A stretch of DNA of 64,000 bases, from contig CAKUAS010000005.1 in assembly GCA_934636655.1 (NCBI GenBank), forward strand, positions 72,590 through 136,589, given 5' to 3'. How positions within the stretch are numbered: the stretch's first letter is position 1; each line of letters opens with the position of its first letter. The notes under the pieces are model-generated. The model ran no database searches and was not told the DNA's origin. It saw nothing but the letters and a program-made list of their open reading frames with translations. The DNA is from an uncultured Oscillospiraceae bacterium (GTDB lineage Bacteria > Bacillota > Clostridia > Oscillospirales > Oscillospiraceae). Shown here one piece after another: positions 40,124 through 48,779 of this stretch. The translations under genes and the position numbers were made by a program.

Positions 40124-40786
40124 ATGAGATACCCCTGCCTGGTGGTCGACCACGATGACACGGTCGTCAACAGCACCGCCACAGTTCACTACCCCTGCTT
40201 TGTCGAGTACACCGGCATATACCACCCCGATGTTCACTATACGCTCGACGAATACATAAAAGATAACTTCGACCCCGGCATCGTTGCACTGTTTCGCGAC
40301 ATTATCGGCATGAGTCAGGCAGAGATGGAGCGCGAGCAGAACTACTGGAACGACTATGTCCAGCGCCATGTTCCGCAGGCCTATGATGGTATGCGCGAGC
40401 TGCTGTGGCGGCATAAGCGCAAGGGCGGCACGCTGTGCGTCGTCTCGCATTCTTACACGAAAAATATCCTGCGCGATTACCGCGAAAACGGCCTGCCCGA
40501 GCCGGACATGGTGTTCGGCTGGGAGAGCCCCGCGCATGAGCGCAAGCCTAATCCGTATCCGCTTGAGGAGATCATGCGCCGCGGCGGATTTGAGCGGGAG
40601 GAGCTTTTGATGCTCGACGATCTAAAGCCCGGCTACGATATGGCCAAAAGCTGCGGTGTGACATTTGCCGCCGCCGGTTGGGCATATGATATCCCTGAGA
40701 TCGAGGGATTCATGAGGGCAAACTGCGATAAGTATTTCAAAACGGTTGCCGAGCTTTCCGGCTTCCTTTTTGGCGAGGAGAAATAA
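40124..40786 (+). CDS. HAD-superfamily hydrolase
   Basis: 220 residues. Motif I VVDHDDTVVNS (Asp nucleophile and Asp acid), motif II VVSHS (Ser), Lys region RKPNP, motif IV LMLDDLKPGYDMA. A cap of about 100 residues lies between motifs I and II. Phosphatase of a small metabolite is likely; the substrate is unknown. Start after ACGGAGGATAGCT. Two nt before the next gene: cotranscribed. Confidence 0.88.
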   Translation: MRYPCLVVDHDDTVVNSTATVHYPCFVEYTGIYHPDVHYTLDEYIKDNFDPGIVALFRDIIGMSQAEMEREQNYWNDYVQRHVPQAYDGMRELLWRHKRKGGTLCVVSHSYTKNILRDYRENGLPEPDMVFGWESPAHERKPNPYPLEEIMRRGGFEREELLMLDDLKPGYDMAKSCGVTFAAAGWAYDIPEIEGFMRANCDKYFKTVAELSGFLFGEEK

Positions 40787-40788
40787 AA

Positions 40789-41895
40789 ATGAGCAAAAAG
40801 ATTTACCGCGTCGTACTCACGGGCGGTCCGGCTGCTGGCAAGACTACCCTTGTCAGCCGTATCCTCAAAGAATTCAAGCAGGATGACGGCTGGCGCGTCA
40901 TCACCATTCCCGAAACGGTAACGGAGCTGATCTCGGGCTTCGGTATAAATCCTTTCGGCGTGTGCATGTCCATGCTCAAGTTCCAGGACTTCGTCATCGC
41001 CGACCAGATACACAAAGAAAAACTCGCGCTCTGGGCGGCCGAGGTCGTGCCGGAGGAAAAGGTGCTCATCGTGTACGACCGCGCGCTGCTGGACGATAAG
41101 GCCTATATCTCCGACGAGGACTTTGCCGAAACGCTCATGCGCGTCGGCGGCAAAACAGAGAGCGAGGTGCTCTCGGGCTACGACGCGGTCATTTACCTCG
41201 TGACCTGCGCCAAGGGGGCGGAGTTTGCATATAACCTCGGCAACGCCGCGCGCAGCGAGTCGATCGAGTACGCGCGCGAGATCGATGACCGCACTCTGCG
41301 CGCGTGGAGCGCGTATCAGAATTTGCGCATCATTGATAACTCCGTAGACTTCGAGGACAAAATAAACCGCGCTCTGCGCGAGATCTACCGCGTAATCGGC
41401 GAGCCCGAACCCATGGTCAAAAAGCGCAAGTATCTCGTCGCAATGCCGGATATCGAGCTGCTGAAATCGCACTATCGCGCCACGGGGATAGATATGGTGC
41501 AGACCTATCTGGCCATGACAAACCCCGCCATCGAGCGCCGCGTCAGGCGGCAGAAAAACGGGGGAGAGGAGCTGTATTTTTACACCGAGAAGCACTTCCG
41601 CCCCGACGGCACGAAGTGGGATACCGAGCGCCCGATCACCGAGAAGGAGTACGGCCGCTATATGCTCGAGGCAGACCCCGCGCTGCAAAGCGTGAGCAAG
41701 ACGAAGTACCGCTTTGTTTATGACAGCTGCCGCTTTGAGATTGACGTTTATCCGTTCTCGTCCGAGCGTGCCGTCATGTTCCGCTATTCCGAAAATCCCG
41801 ACCGCGGCGCGCCGCCCGAAATTGATATCATAAGCGAAGTCACCGGTAAGCCCGAATATAAAAATAAGCAGCTTGCCAAAACGCAGCTGCTGTGA
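40789..41895 (+). CDS. AAA_28-CYTH protein (TTD14-like)
   Basis: 368 residues. N-terminal P-loop ATPase (VVLTGGPAAGKTTL, DRALLDDKAYIS, lid region REIDDRTL) of AAA_28 type, and from about 205 a CYTH/tunnel-like domain (KYLVAMPDIELLKSHYRATGIDMVQTYL, ERRVRRQKNGGEELYFYTEKH, KTKYRFVYDSCRFEIDVY). The pair resembles the GTP-binding TTD14 protein family, known from animals and bacteria. A nucleotide or polyphosphate substrate is expected; the function is unknown. Confidence 0.82.
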   Translation: MSKKIYRVVLTGGPAAGKTTLVSRILKEFKQDDGWRVITIPETVTELISGFGINPFGVCMSMLKFQDFVIADQIHKEKLALWAAEVVPEEKVLIVYDRALLDDKAYISDEDFAETLMRVGGKTESEVLSGYDAVIYLVTCAKGAEFAYNLGNAARSESIEYAREIDDRTLRAWSAYQNLRIIDNSVDFEDKINRALREIYRVIGEPEPMVKKRKYLVAMPDIELLKSHYRATGIDMVQTYLAMTNPAIERRVRRQKNGGEELYFYTEKHFRPDGTKWDTERPITEKEYGRYMLEADPALQSVSKTKYRFVYDSCRFEIDVYPFSSERAVMFRYSENPDRGAPPEIDIISEVTGKPEYKNKQLAKTQLL

Positions 41896-41899
41896 ATGA

Positions 41900-41946
41900 G
41901 CAAAGCACTCTGCTTATCAGAAAGATATGCAGAGTGCTTTGCTTAA
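41900..41946 (+). terminator. Terminator-like hairpin after the AAA-CYTH gene
   Basis: Perfect 14-bp stem GCAAAGCACTCTGC/GCAGAGTGCTTTGC with a 15-nt loop; weak T tail (TTAACTATT). Confidence 0.65.
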
Positions 41947-41970
41947 CTATTGATAAAGACTACTCGATAA

Positions 41971-42081
41971 TTATGCGATAGCGCCGAAGAACTCTTTGAT
42001 AGCAGCAATAACGGCCTTGCTTGCCTCGCTTGCGCCTGAACCCTCGAGAATCTTACCGATCATTTCAAAAATCTTATCCAT
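41971..42081 (-). CDS. 36-aa microprotein, probably amphipathic helix
   Basis: ATG after the strong site GGAAGGAGCACAACACA. The sequence (MDKIFEMIGKILEGSG...AAIKEFFGAIA) is patterned as an amphipathic helix with a Gly break, much like a phenol-soluble-modulin or bacteriocin-leader-like peptide in outline. No terminator other than the bidirectional hairpin at 41.9 kb. Too short for confident family assignment. Confidence 0.6.
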   Translation of the reverse strand: MDKIFEMIGKILEGSGASEASKAVIAAIKEFFGAIA

Positions 42082-42262
42082 TGTGTTGTGCTCCTTCCTA
42101 AATTAAAAACTTTTTTCGGCCGGATACATGTTTGGAAATAGTCATGTATTTTTACGCTGCGGCCCGGCCGTTTGCCGCCTCAATTATAAGGACGCGAAAA
42201 TTTCGCCCATATTCCGCGAAATTCGACTCTTAACAATTTGTTAAAGGAATTTTAATAAATAC
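42082..42262. other. Gap before the tRNA promoter
   Basis: AT-rich intergenic DNA. It has a GC-rich palindrome (TTCGGCCGGATAC...GCGGCCCGGCCG, about 42117-42168) and no gene that I can see. Confidence 0.4.
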
Positions 42263-42291
42263 TTGCGCACAGGCGGCGGATAGGGTATAAT
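42263..42291 (+). promoter_or_regulatory. Promoter of the original tRNA-Pro locus
   Basis: TTGCGC at 42263, 17-bp spacer, TATAAT at 42286. The truncated tRNA fragment starts 16 nt later. Confidence 0.65.
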
Positions 42292-42307
42292 AACTCTTAC
42301 CGCATAT

Positions 42308-42346
42308 CCGGGTGTAGCGCAGTTGGTAGCGCGCCTGCTTTGGGAG
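42308..42346 (+). pseudogene. Truncated tRNA-Pro (5' half)
   Basis: CCGGGTGTAGCGCAGTTGG, TAGCGCGCCTGCTTTGGGAG: acceptor 5' strand, D arm and anticodon loop with TGG; the second half is missing. It stands behind the promoter, and the intact tRNA follows 185 bp later. This is the pattern left by an element integrating in the anticodon region. Confidence 0.75.
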
Positions 42347-42531
42347 TGCCGTGGCGGTATCCGGGACAGAGCAAGGCAAAACGCCGCAAAGCCTTACGAC
42401 ACCTGCGTTTGCTGGATTTTCCCCGGTTGCCGAAAACGGCACAAAAGCGGCTTTGACCACAGGAATGACCACAGACAGAAAAATCTTTGATTTTCCTCCC
42501 TGCCGTGGTATCATGGCAGAAAAGTGAATAT
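42347..42531. other. 185-bp insert between the tRNA halves
   Basis: No clear gene. It holds GGTTGCCGAAAACGGC-type short hairpins and TGACCACAGGAATGACCACAG repeats of 'ATGACCACA'-like words. It is probably the remnant of an attachment region of an integrated element. Confidence 0.4.
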
Positions 42532-42607
42532 CCGGGTATAGCGAAGTTGGTATCGCGCCTGGTTTGGGACCAGGAGACCGTGCGTTCGAGCCGCACTACT
42601 CGGACCA
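42532..42607 (+). tRNA. tRNA-Pro (anticodon TGG)
   Basis: 76 nt with encoded CCA. Acceptor CCGGGTA/TACTCGG closes (one G-T), D arm AGCGAAGTTGGTATCGC, anticodon stem CCTGG/CCAGG with loop TTTGGGA, T arm GTGCG.TTCGAGC.CGCAC. Its 5' half differs at several sites from the fragment upstream, including a compensated base pair in the anticodon stem. Confidence 0.93.
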
Positions 42608-42644
42608 AAATCCCTCTGAAATCGTGGATTTCAGAGGGATTTTC
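42608..42644 (+). terminator. Terminator of tRNA-Pro
   Basis: AAAATCCCTCTGAAATC/GATTTCAGAGGGATTTT with loop GTG. Confidence 0.9.
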
Positions 42645-42852
42645 TTATTCTTTGTCTATTGCGGCGCAGATTGCATAGTTTCTGAAGCACTTATTTAAAC
42701 GCCAAGACATTCACATAACTACTACAGCTATACAGAATTCGTTGGATGTCAGCTAAGTGCCAAGATGATACCGAAAGTTGTAGATAAAATAATTTAGCAT
42801 ATACCTGTAGCCCGCCGATCAGCAATAATCGGTAGCCGTTTTTCTATGGTGT

Positions 42853-44595
42853 TTAATGAACCATTTTCATAAACTGCTCATAAGTAAGAATGTTTTCTTC
42901 ACCTACCAAAGTCACTAAAAACGCTCTGAATGCGGTTTCTATTGGCACGGTAACAAAAAAGAATAATCGCTTCTTGGGTCTTGAGCAACAAACATAGAAA
43001 AGATTCCTGTTTCGTTCATACGATCCTTCTTTGCCTTTAGGAATAGTGGCATGACCAGTTATCATGGGTGCATAGGTTTCAAATTGGTACTGATTCCACC
43101 CTTTGCTGATAACAAAAACAACATTGTCGTATTCTTCGCCTTTTACGCCATGCTCCGTTGAAAATTGTGCGTCTGGATATAGAAAATCTCTAACAGCAAT
43201 AAATTGTGCATAATCCAACTGTAAAAACTGTTGAATTGTAGCCTCCGATGCATACATTGTTTCCGGAGCATCCTTATAGAGCCGATACCATCTATCCACT
43301 TTAGGCGGAAGGGGTACTAATTTACTATGAATGATTGCCTCCAAAACGTCAATAGCTTTTTGCGCGCGAACCTCTGTTAGCTGGTTACAGAGACTTTTCC
43401 ATTTGGTTTTTTCAGATTTTTTTGTAATTGGGTACCTCTTGATTCCGAGCGTGTCAAAGAGCAACTGGATGTTCGAAGTATTAAGCGCATAATATATCGG
43501 TTCTATCGTATCAGCAAAGAAAATAAGAAAAGGGTCTTCCTTATTGCGCAACCCATCATCCAGTATATCCAAAAGTTGCTCGTAGCCTTGCTGGGAAGCA
43601 AGGACTTTGTGCGTAATCATCAGGACTTTAAGCTCTTCGTCGGCGGGGGTAGTCTGTTCAATTTTTTCTCTAATATTATTTAGCCTTACCCTCAACTCGT
43701 CCGCTGGTAATTCATTTTTGAAATTGCGTTCTGTGCGACGAGCTCCCGAATAATCATCGCATGTAATCACTAAAACTTCACCGTCAAATCCATCAATCGC
43801 TGATTTTTGCGGCAATTCAGGGCGGATATCATTCAGAAGTTGAACAATCCTTGGTGCAGATCGGAAATTTGATCCCTTCTTTATTACCTCGATTTTATCG
43901 TGTTTAATTTCTCCGCAGGCTTTGTTTGACTGATAGATGGTCTGCCAAGCATCGCCGAAAAAGCCGAACTGAGGCCCAACACCTTTTGATATAAAGAATT
44001 CAATGAAGCGATCAATAATCGGCTTATAGGAGTCTTGGTATTCATCAATCAGTATCAGAGGGTATTTATCCGCAAATACACGGCGAAATTTCGCATTATC
44101 CAGAAACAGGCAGAAGAGCTTTAGAACATCGTCGTGATAAAGGTACTGAATTCCATTTTCCTTATATCGATGTCCTAAATTATAATCCACTTTAGTAACC
44201 TTTATAAAATCGCCCTCGTCTGGCAGAAATTCGGGATTCGTTGTTACAGCATCAATCAAAACGCTTTGATACTGTTTGATGGCATTCCATGCAAACGAGT
44301 GGATTGTGGAAGGAAGAATAAATGAATCTTTCGAAAGCCTTTCTGCAATTACATCTACGGCCGCATTTGTATAAGTAATACAGACCACATTTTGCTTTTT
44401 TCGGCTATAGTCAGACCATTTATTTGTTTGTATCCATTCAATGACTCGATTCAGAGAGTAAGTTTTGCCAGAACCCGCACCAGCTTCAACACGGAAACTG
44501 TGTCCCGACTTAAGTGTTTCGATAATCTGTGCATCAATCTTATCAGCTTCTGTTTTTGCAAGATTGTAATTTGCACCAATATACTCTCCCCCCAT
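42853..44595 (-). CDS. gajB: Gabija-like UvrD-family helicase (GajB)
   Basis: 580 residues. SF1A helicase motifs: RVEAGAGSGKTYSLNRV (Walker A, Lys44), VCITYTNAAV (Ia), LILIDEYQDSY (II), FFGDAWQTIY (III), KKGSNFRSAPRIV (IV), HGVKGEEYDNVVFV (V) and FYVCCSRPKKRLFFF (VI). It lies 14 nt after the OLD-family gene, the same pairing as GajA-GajB of the Gabija antiphage system, in which the pair forms a complex that degrades phage DNA or depletes nucleotides. The protein is somewhat longer than Bacillus GajB. Codon use is AT-rich compared with the neighbours. Start after GGAGGTGCCAGTTC. Confidence 0.85.
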   Translation of the reverse strand: MGGEYIGANYNLAKTEADKIDAQIIETLKSGHSFRVEAGAGSGKTYSLNRVIEWIQTNKWSDYSRKKQNVVCITYTNAAVDVIAERLSKDSFILPSTIHSFAWNAIKQYQSVLIDAVTTNPEFLPDEGDFIKVTKVDYNLGHRYKENGIQYLYHDDVLKLFCLFLDNAKFRRVFADKYPLILIDEYQDSYKPIIDRFIEFFISKGVGPQFGFFGDAWQTIYQSNKACGEIKHDKIEVIKKGSNFRSAPRIVQLLNDIRPELPQKSAIDGFDGEVLVITCDDYSGARRTERNFKNELPADELRVRLNNIREKIEQTTPADEELKVLMITHKVLASQQGYEQLLDILDDGLRNKEDPFLIFFADTIEPIYYALNTSNIQLLFDTLGIKRYPITKKSEKTKWKSLCNQLTEVRAQKAIDVLEAIIHSKLVPLPPKVDRWYRLYKDAPETMYASEATIQQFLQLDYAQFIAVRDFLYPDAQFSTEHGVKGEEYDNVVFVISKGWNQYQFETYAPMITGHATIPKGKEGSYERNRNLFYVCCSRPKKRLFFFVTVPIETAFRAFLVTLVGEENILTYEQFMKMVH

Positions 44596-44609
44596 GAACT
44601 GGCACCTCC

Positions 44610-46598
44610 TTACTCAAGAACTCTTTGATCATTCAACCATTTTAAGCCGGACTTTATGTAGTCAGGAACACAATAACCGGAGCATTCGCAAATGAGATCG
44701 AGGGCAAAATCTGTTTTGCTTTTGCCCTTAAACTCAAGGTCTTCTTCACTTATGCTATCACCTAAATCATAGTGCGTTCGGTTGACATTACGAATTGCTT
44801 CCTCCAACGAGTGCCCACACAATCCTCTTTCGGCCGTTTGGAACACGATATGGCATTTGCCTCTGGTCTTGTTGGCTGTAGTCATCGAGGTAATTTCTGT
44901 GAGGTCGATTTTTGATGTATCGCATTCAGGAAGACCATTATTTCTACGAACCCACCATTTTATGGTTTCGTTAGATGTAGTTTCCCCTTGGCTAACCACA
45001 ACGGACTTTTTTACTACCTTCCCGCTTTCACCTACACGGTCTGCTACAGAATCCAAATCCGTAAGGATTAGGCACGGTACTCCTAAAAAATCAATAAATG
45101 GAATGAACTTATGTGCATAGGCCCCACCGATTTCAATTAAAGCATAATACTGTGCAGATAAAGGGTATTTACAGGAACCAAACACCCCAGCCGTTTCGCA
45201 TTTCTCAATCATGTCAGGCAGTAGCAATCGTTCAGAGGCACCTTCAACGAAAATGGCTTTATCCGCAAAGAACAAATCACATTTTGTCAAAGTTAAATAC
45301 TTCCGGATAAAATCCACATTCTCGGGATTGGCCCGAGCAAAGGTGTTCAAATTCTTGTAAATTACACCGGCGTTAGACTTTTGCGCATACCGAACTTTTG
45401 CAAACTCCATAGTATTAGCTATATGAGCGGAATGTGAGGTCAGAAAAGTCTGGATTTGGACAGTAGATAGCTTGCCAAGAAATTTTTCCAAATATGTTGC
45501 AAAAGCAGTCTGCATTTGTGGGTGCATATGTGATTCTGGCTCTTCAATAAAGAGCAACGGAACACACGCAACACCACGTTTCTCAACATCCTTGGCAAAT
45601 GCAGCAAGGAGAAACTCCATTTTGATCAGATTTTTATAGCCAAGGCCATTGTGAGAACTCGGTAAACTTTCGTTTGCTGTGCCGGATATATACGATAGCT
45701 TGGTCTGATTCTTGATCTGATCATCAATGCTGAGCTGTGTTATAACTCCGAGCTTTAATTCCTCTATGTTAGGGTAACCAAAACCAATAGAGCTGTTCAC
45801 AACGGCACTTAAAATTTCATCACTTTGCTTTTGAACATCCTTGTTAGCCTTTTCCACGAGTGTGCGTAGCCGTTTGATTTCTTCGGCAACATCTGGATCC
45901 AAATCCGCTTCACTCATATCAAAGAAACTCGAAATCAGAGAGCCAAGAGAACTGTTATGTGTGTCATCTTCACCAAGAACCCGTTCAGCAGGAATGAAAT
46001 AAAACGGGAACAAATCATGTAATTCTTTTGGGCTTTTTACTTGTTTGTCCTCAAGATTGTTTGGATTGATGGCATATACGGTTAATCCAAACAATTTACC
46101 GAAATTATCGGCAATTATATTGTGCGCTTCCTCGTTCGATGAAAAAGTGCCATCCTTATAATAGCTGCTTTCCAAGAGCGACCACAATGTTTTTTCGTCT
46201 GTTTTTAAACGATACTCTGCACGAATCAGAGCTGTTGTCGTATCCACATCGACATCGATAATGAAAGGTGACAAAGCCCCCAGGTTATCATCGGGGTCTT
46301 CTAATGAATAGTCCACCAAGAAATCTATGGAGGTAACCTCTATCTGGCTACAAAGATCCTCATAAGGGAGCTTCTTCTCCATAAAAAGTGCAATTTTAGT
46401 ATAGAAATCTTCTCGTCTTAATAGCGGATAGTCATTAAAAGATATAGAATTTCCTTCCAGTACATTTCCAATACACGAAAAACATGATGTTTTGGCCGTG
46501 TTGTTTCTACCCACAATTAAGGTTGTCTTAGGATCGACTTCCAACTCGGCATCAATAAGCAATCTATAATTTTTAATTCTGATTTTTGATAATTGCAT
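44610..46598 (-). CDS. gajA: Gabija-like OLD-family ATPase-nuclease (GajA)
   Basis: 662 residues from the Met after GGAGGCAAAT. N-terminal ABC-type ATPase: Walker A GRNNTAKTS (Lys36), a signature-like SSHNGLGYKNLIKMEF, Walker B VPLLFIEEPESHMHPQMQ, and H-loop FLTSHSAHI. C-terminal TOPRIM: KAIFVEGASERLLLPDMI (Glu) and CLILTDLDSV (DxD). GajA is a nucleotide-sensing DNA nicking nuclease that assembles as a tetramer with GajB. It is larger than the reference protein (about 580 aa); the extra length is in the ATPase half. Confidence 0.87.
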   Translation of the reverse strand: MQLSKIRIKNYRLLIDAELEVDPKTTLIVGRNNTAKTSCFSCIGNVLEGNSISFNDYPLLRREDFYTKIALFMEKKLPYEDLCSQIEVTSIDFLVDYSLEDPDDNLGALSPFIIDVDVDTTTALIRAEYRLKTDEKTLWSLLESSYYKDGTFSSNEEAHNIIADNFGKLFGLTVYAINPNNLEDKQVKSPKELHDLFPFYFIPAERVLGEDDTHNSSLGSLISSFFDMSEADLDPDVAEEIKRLRTLVEKANKDVQKQSDEILSAVVNSSIGFGYPNIEELKLGVITQLSIDDQIKNQTKLSYISGTANESLPSSHNGLGYKNLIKMEFLLAAFAKDVEKRGVACVPLLFIEEPESHMHPQMQTAFATYLEKFLGKLSTVQIQTFLTSHSAHIANTMEFAKVRYAQKSNAGVIYKNLNTFARANPENVDFIRKYLTLTKCDLFFADKAIFVEGASERLLLPDMIEKCETAGVFGSCKYPLSAQYYALIEIGGAYAHKFIPFIDFLGVPCLILTDLDSVADRVGESGKVVKKSVVVSQGETTSNETIKWWVRRNNGLPECDTSKIDLTEITSMTTANKTRGKCHIVFQTAERGLCGHSLEEAIRNVNRTHYDLGDSISEEDLEFKGKSKTDFALDLICECSGYCVPDYIKSGLKWLNDQRVLE

Positions 46599-47306
46599 AT
46601 TTGCCTCCATTCTTTACCTACAGTTTTATAATAAGGCTGTCGAGCGTTTACAATTTCCAGAGCAACTTTTCTTTTGAATCCATGTGCCAAATACCACTTA
46701 TACTCCCGAAACATCAGTTTTTTAGCGTACTGTTCTATATAACTATAATCTGGAGTAGTTTAACTTTCTATCTGCGAGGTGTTGTCTATATTTTATCATA
46801 CCAATGCATCGCAATTCAACATTCAAGCACGTAGTATTTCTCCCAATGTAACTATAGTTAATTTTAAATATGGCACATTCGCCACAATAGGAATCATGCA
46901 ATATGTAGCTCTGCAATCTGCTTTTTCCGTTCGCTGACGCCAGCGGAAATGGCGGTTATGTCGCCACTTTCCGGGATGGCTCGTACCTCAACCTTATTCC
47001 ACCTGCCGTAATCATTTCATACTTCGGTTCTTCCACGAAGTTAATATGGAGAAATCAATCGAAACCACAAAAAAATAAGCGAGTTTCGAGAGCGCAATCA
47101 CATTTTCCGTTTTCATGAGGGTTGGATGCTACGCCATCGCTTTCTTCATTTGCTGGGAGTAAAATCGGTCGGAAGCACTTTTTAAATTAAGCTAAGCGAG
47201 TAATCATACTTAACTGTCTTGGATACCGAGCATTCGATATCCAAGACAGTTCTATTCATCTTTCTTCTTTCTCCGTTTTCTCTTCTTCCCCTCCAACGGG
47301 CTTCCA
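46599..47306. other. Gap between Gabija and the integrase pair
   Basis: About 700 bp, AT-rich on the left and mixed on the right. No confident gene. It holds a perfect 15-bp inverted repeat ACTGTCTTGGAT.C / G.ATCCAAGACAGT (about 47211-47252) behind the integrase stop, without T-run; this could be a terminator or a recombination site. Confidence 0.4.
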
Positions 47307-48779
47307 TCACCTTTGCTCTCGTCCATCAGCCGCTTTGCCCTCGTCCTTCAGTCGCTGTGCTTCTGCAATTTCTGCTTTCATTTCTGCGATCAACACCTTC
47401 AGTTTCTCCTCGCACTCCTCGCGGGTGTGGGCATAGACATTGCGGGCGTGCTTTTTACCGTCGGGCCATTTTGGGGAATAGCGGCCTTCAAACAGATGGT
47501 CGTTGATCTCGGTGACGCAGCCAGTACCGGACCTGCGCTTGCGGCCCACATAGGGCTTGAAATCGGTCATACTCGGCTTTTCCGCCTGGGCCGGGGCAGT
47601 TTCCTGTCCTAGCTCTGAAGCGTCCTCCTGCGGCGCTGCTTTGCCGATGCCACGGTCGATGTTAGCGGCGGCTGTGAGCCGCATATCGTCGGTGATGTGG
47701 GTATAGATGTCCAGTGTGGTGGCCGCCGACACATGGCCCAGCATGGCGGAGAGGGTTTTCACATCCATGCCGTTTTCCAGAGCCAGCGTTGCGAAAGTAT
47801 GGCGAAGGTCATGAAATCTAACATGCTTGCACCCCGCGTGTTCCAGGATGAACTGCAGTCTGCGGCGCACCACGCCGGGTGTAATGGGACAGTCCTCTTT
47901 TACCGGGGATGGGAACATCCAGCGGGAGTCCACTGTTTTCTTATACTCCCGCAGCACCGCCACCACGGCGGGCGGCAGGACGATCTTGCGGACGGAGTTT
48001 TTCGTCTTGGGCGTGCTGATTTGAAGTTGGCCACGCACATCGTAGACCTGCTTGTTCACATTCAGTACGCCGGTTTTGAAGTTCAGGTCATCCCATTGCA
48101 GCGCCATCAACTCGCCCCGACGCAGGCCGGTGGCCAAGTCCAGAAGGAAGACCTCGTAGTAGCCCTCAAACTTCGCTTGAATGAGGAATCGCTGCAACTC
48201 TTCTCGTGTCAGCACCTGCATCTCCCGCGCTTTCTTGGGCGGCAGCTTGCAGCCGATAGCCGGGTTCACGCGAATCAGTCCATCCTGCACCGCTTTCTCC
48301 AGCGCGGAGCGACAGGTGGCGTGACACATGCGCACCATTCGGTCGGACAGCCCTTCGCCGTACTTGTCGGTGAAGCGCTTCCGGCCGCTTTTCTTGAGCC
48401 GCCCATAGAACTGCTGCAGGTCGTTCTGTGTCAGCTTATTCAGCGGGATGTCTCCGATCTCCGGGATGATGTGCAGGCGGATGCGGCTCTCATAGGTCTC
48501 CTGTGTGGTGGGGCGGATCTTGGTCTTGGAGTGATTCTCATACCAGTATGTCAGCCAATCCCCGAAGGGCATCTCGGGCCGCACCTTCTCTGGCTTCAGC
48601 CCGCCGCATTCCTCCTTGAGCTTTTGGAGCTTCTCGACGCACTCCTTCTTCGTTTTGGCGAGAACACTTTTCGTCTTGGGATAGCCGTTGTCATCGTAGC
48701 CGATGACAACTCGCCCCTCCCACCGGCCATCCTTGCGCTGCCTTACGGTTCCGTCGCCGGCTTTTCGTTTTCTTGCCAC
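47307..48779 (-). CDS. Tyrosine recombinase with a second arm-binding-like domain at its C-terminus
   Basis: 490 residues from GTG after AAAGGAGTTGAAACC; the longer frame upstream is a shadow of the neighbouring gene. N-terminal AP2-like domain (GDGTVRQRKDGRWEGRVVIG), SAM-like core-binding domain (about 70-170) and catalytic domain with Arg in ATGLRRGELMAL, HDLRHTFAT, LGH and Tyr in LDIYTHI. After the catalytic domain (from about 420) comes GTGCVTEINDHLFEGRYSP...AHTREECEEKLKVLI, resembling the N-terminal AP2-like domain again. It overlaps the other recombinase gene by 37 nt. Confidence 0.9.
   Translation of the reverse strand: MARKRKAGDGTVRQRKDGRWEGRVVIGYDDNGYPKTKSVLAKTKKECVEKLQKLKEECGGLKPEKVRPEMPFGDWLTYWYENHSKTKIRPTTQETYESRIRLHIIPEIGDIPLNKLTQNDLQQFYGRLKKSGRKRFTDKYGEGLSDRMVRMCHATCRSALEKAVQDGLIRVNPAIGCKLPPKKAREMQVLTREELQRFLIQAKFEGYYEVFLLDLATGLRRGELMALQWDDLNFKTGVLNVNKQVYDVRGQLQISTPKTKNSVRKIVLPPAVVAVLREYKKTVDSRWMFPSPVKEDCPITPGVVRRRLQFILEHAGCKHVRFHDLRHTFATLALENGMDVKTLSAMLGHVSAATTLDIYTHITDDMRLTAAANIDRGIGKAAPQEDASELGQETAPAQAEKPSMTDFKPYVGRKRRSGTGCVTEINDHLFEGRYSPKWPDGKKHARNVYAHTREECEEKLKVLIAEMKAEIAEAQRLKDEGKAADGREQR

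Noticed and set aside
42297..42608. Minus-strand frame across the tRNA-Pro locus
   Set aside because: It overlaps the tRNA and its fragment completely; only the tRNA is supported.
42853..46598. PARIS or a retron-linked OLD protein instead of Gabija
   Set aside because: The ATPase and TOPRIM domains are in one protein and the partner is a UvrD-type helicase, which is the Gabija arrangement; no reverse transcriptase is present.
47219..47506. 95-aa plus-strand frame at the integrase end
   Set aside because: Antisense to the integrase C-terminus and without a start signal.
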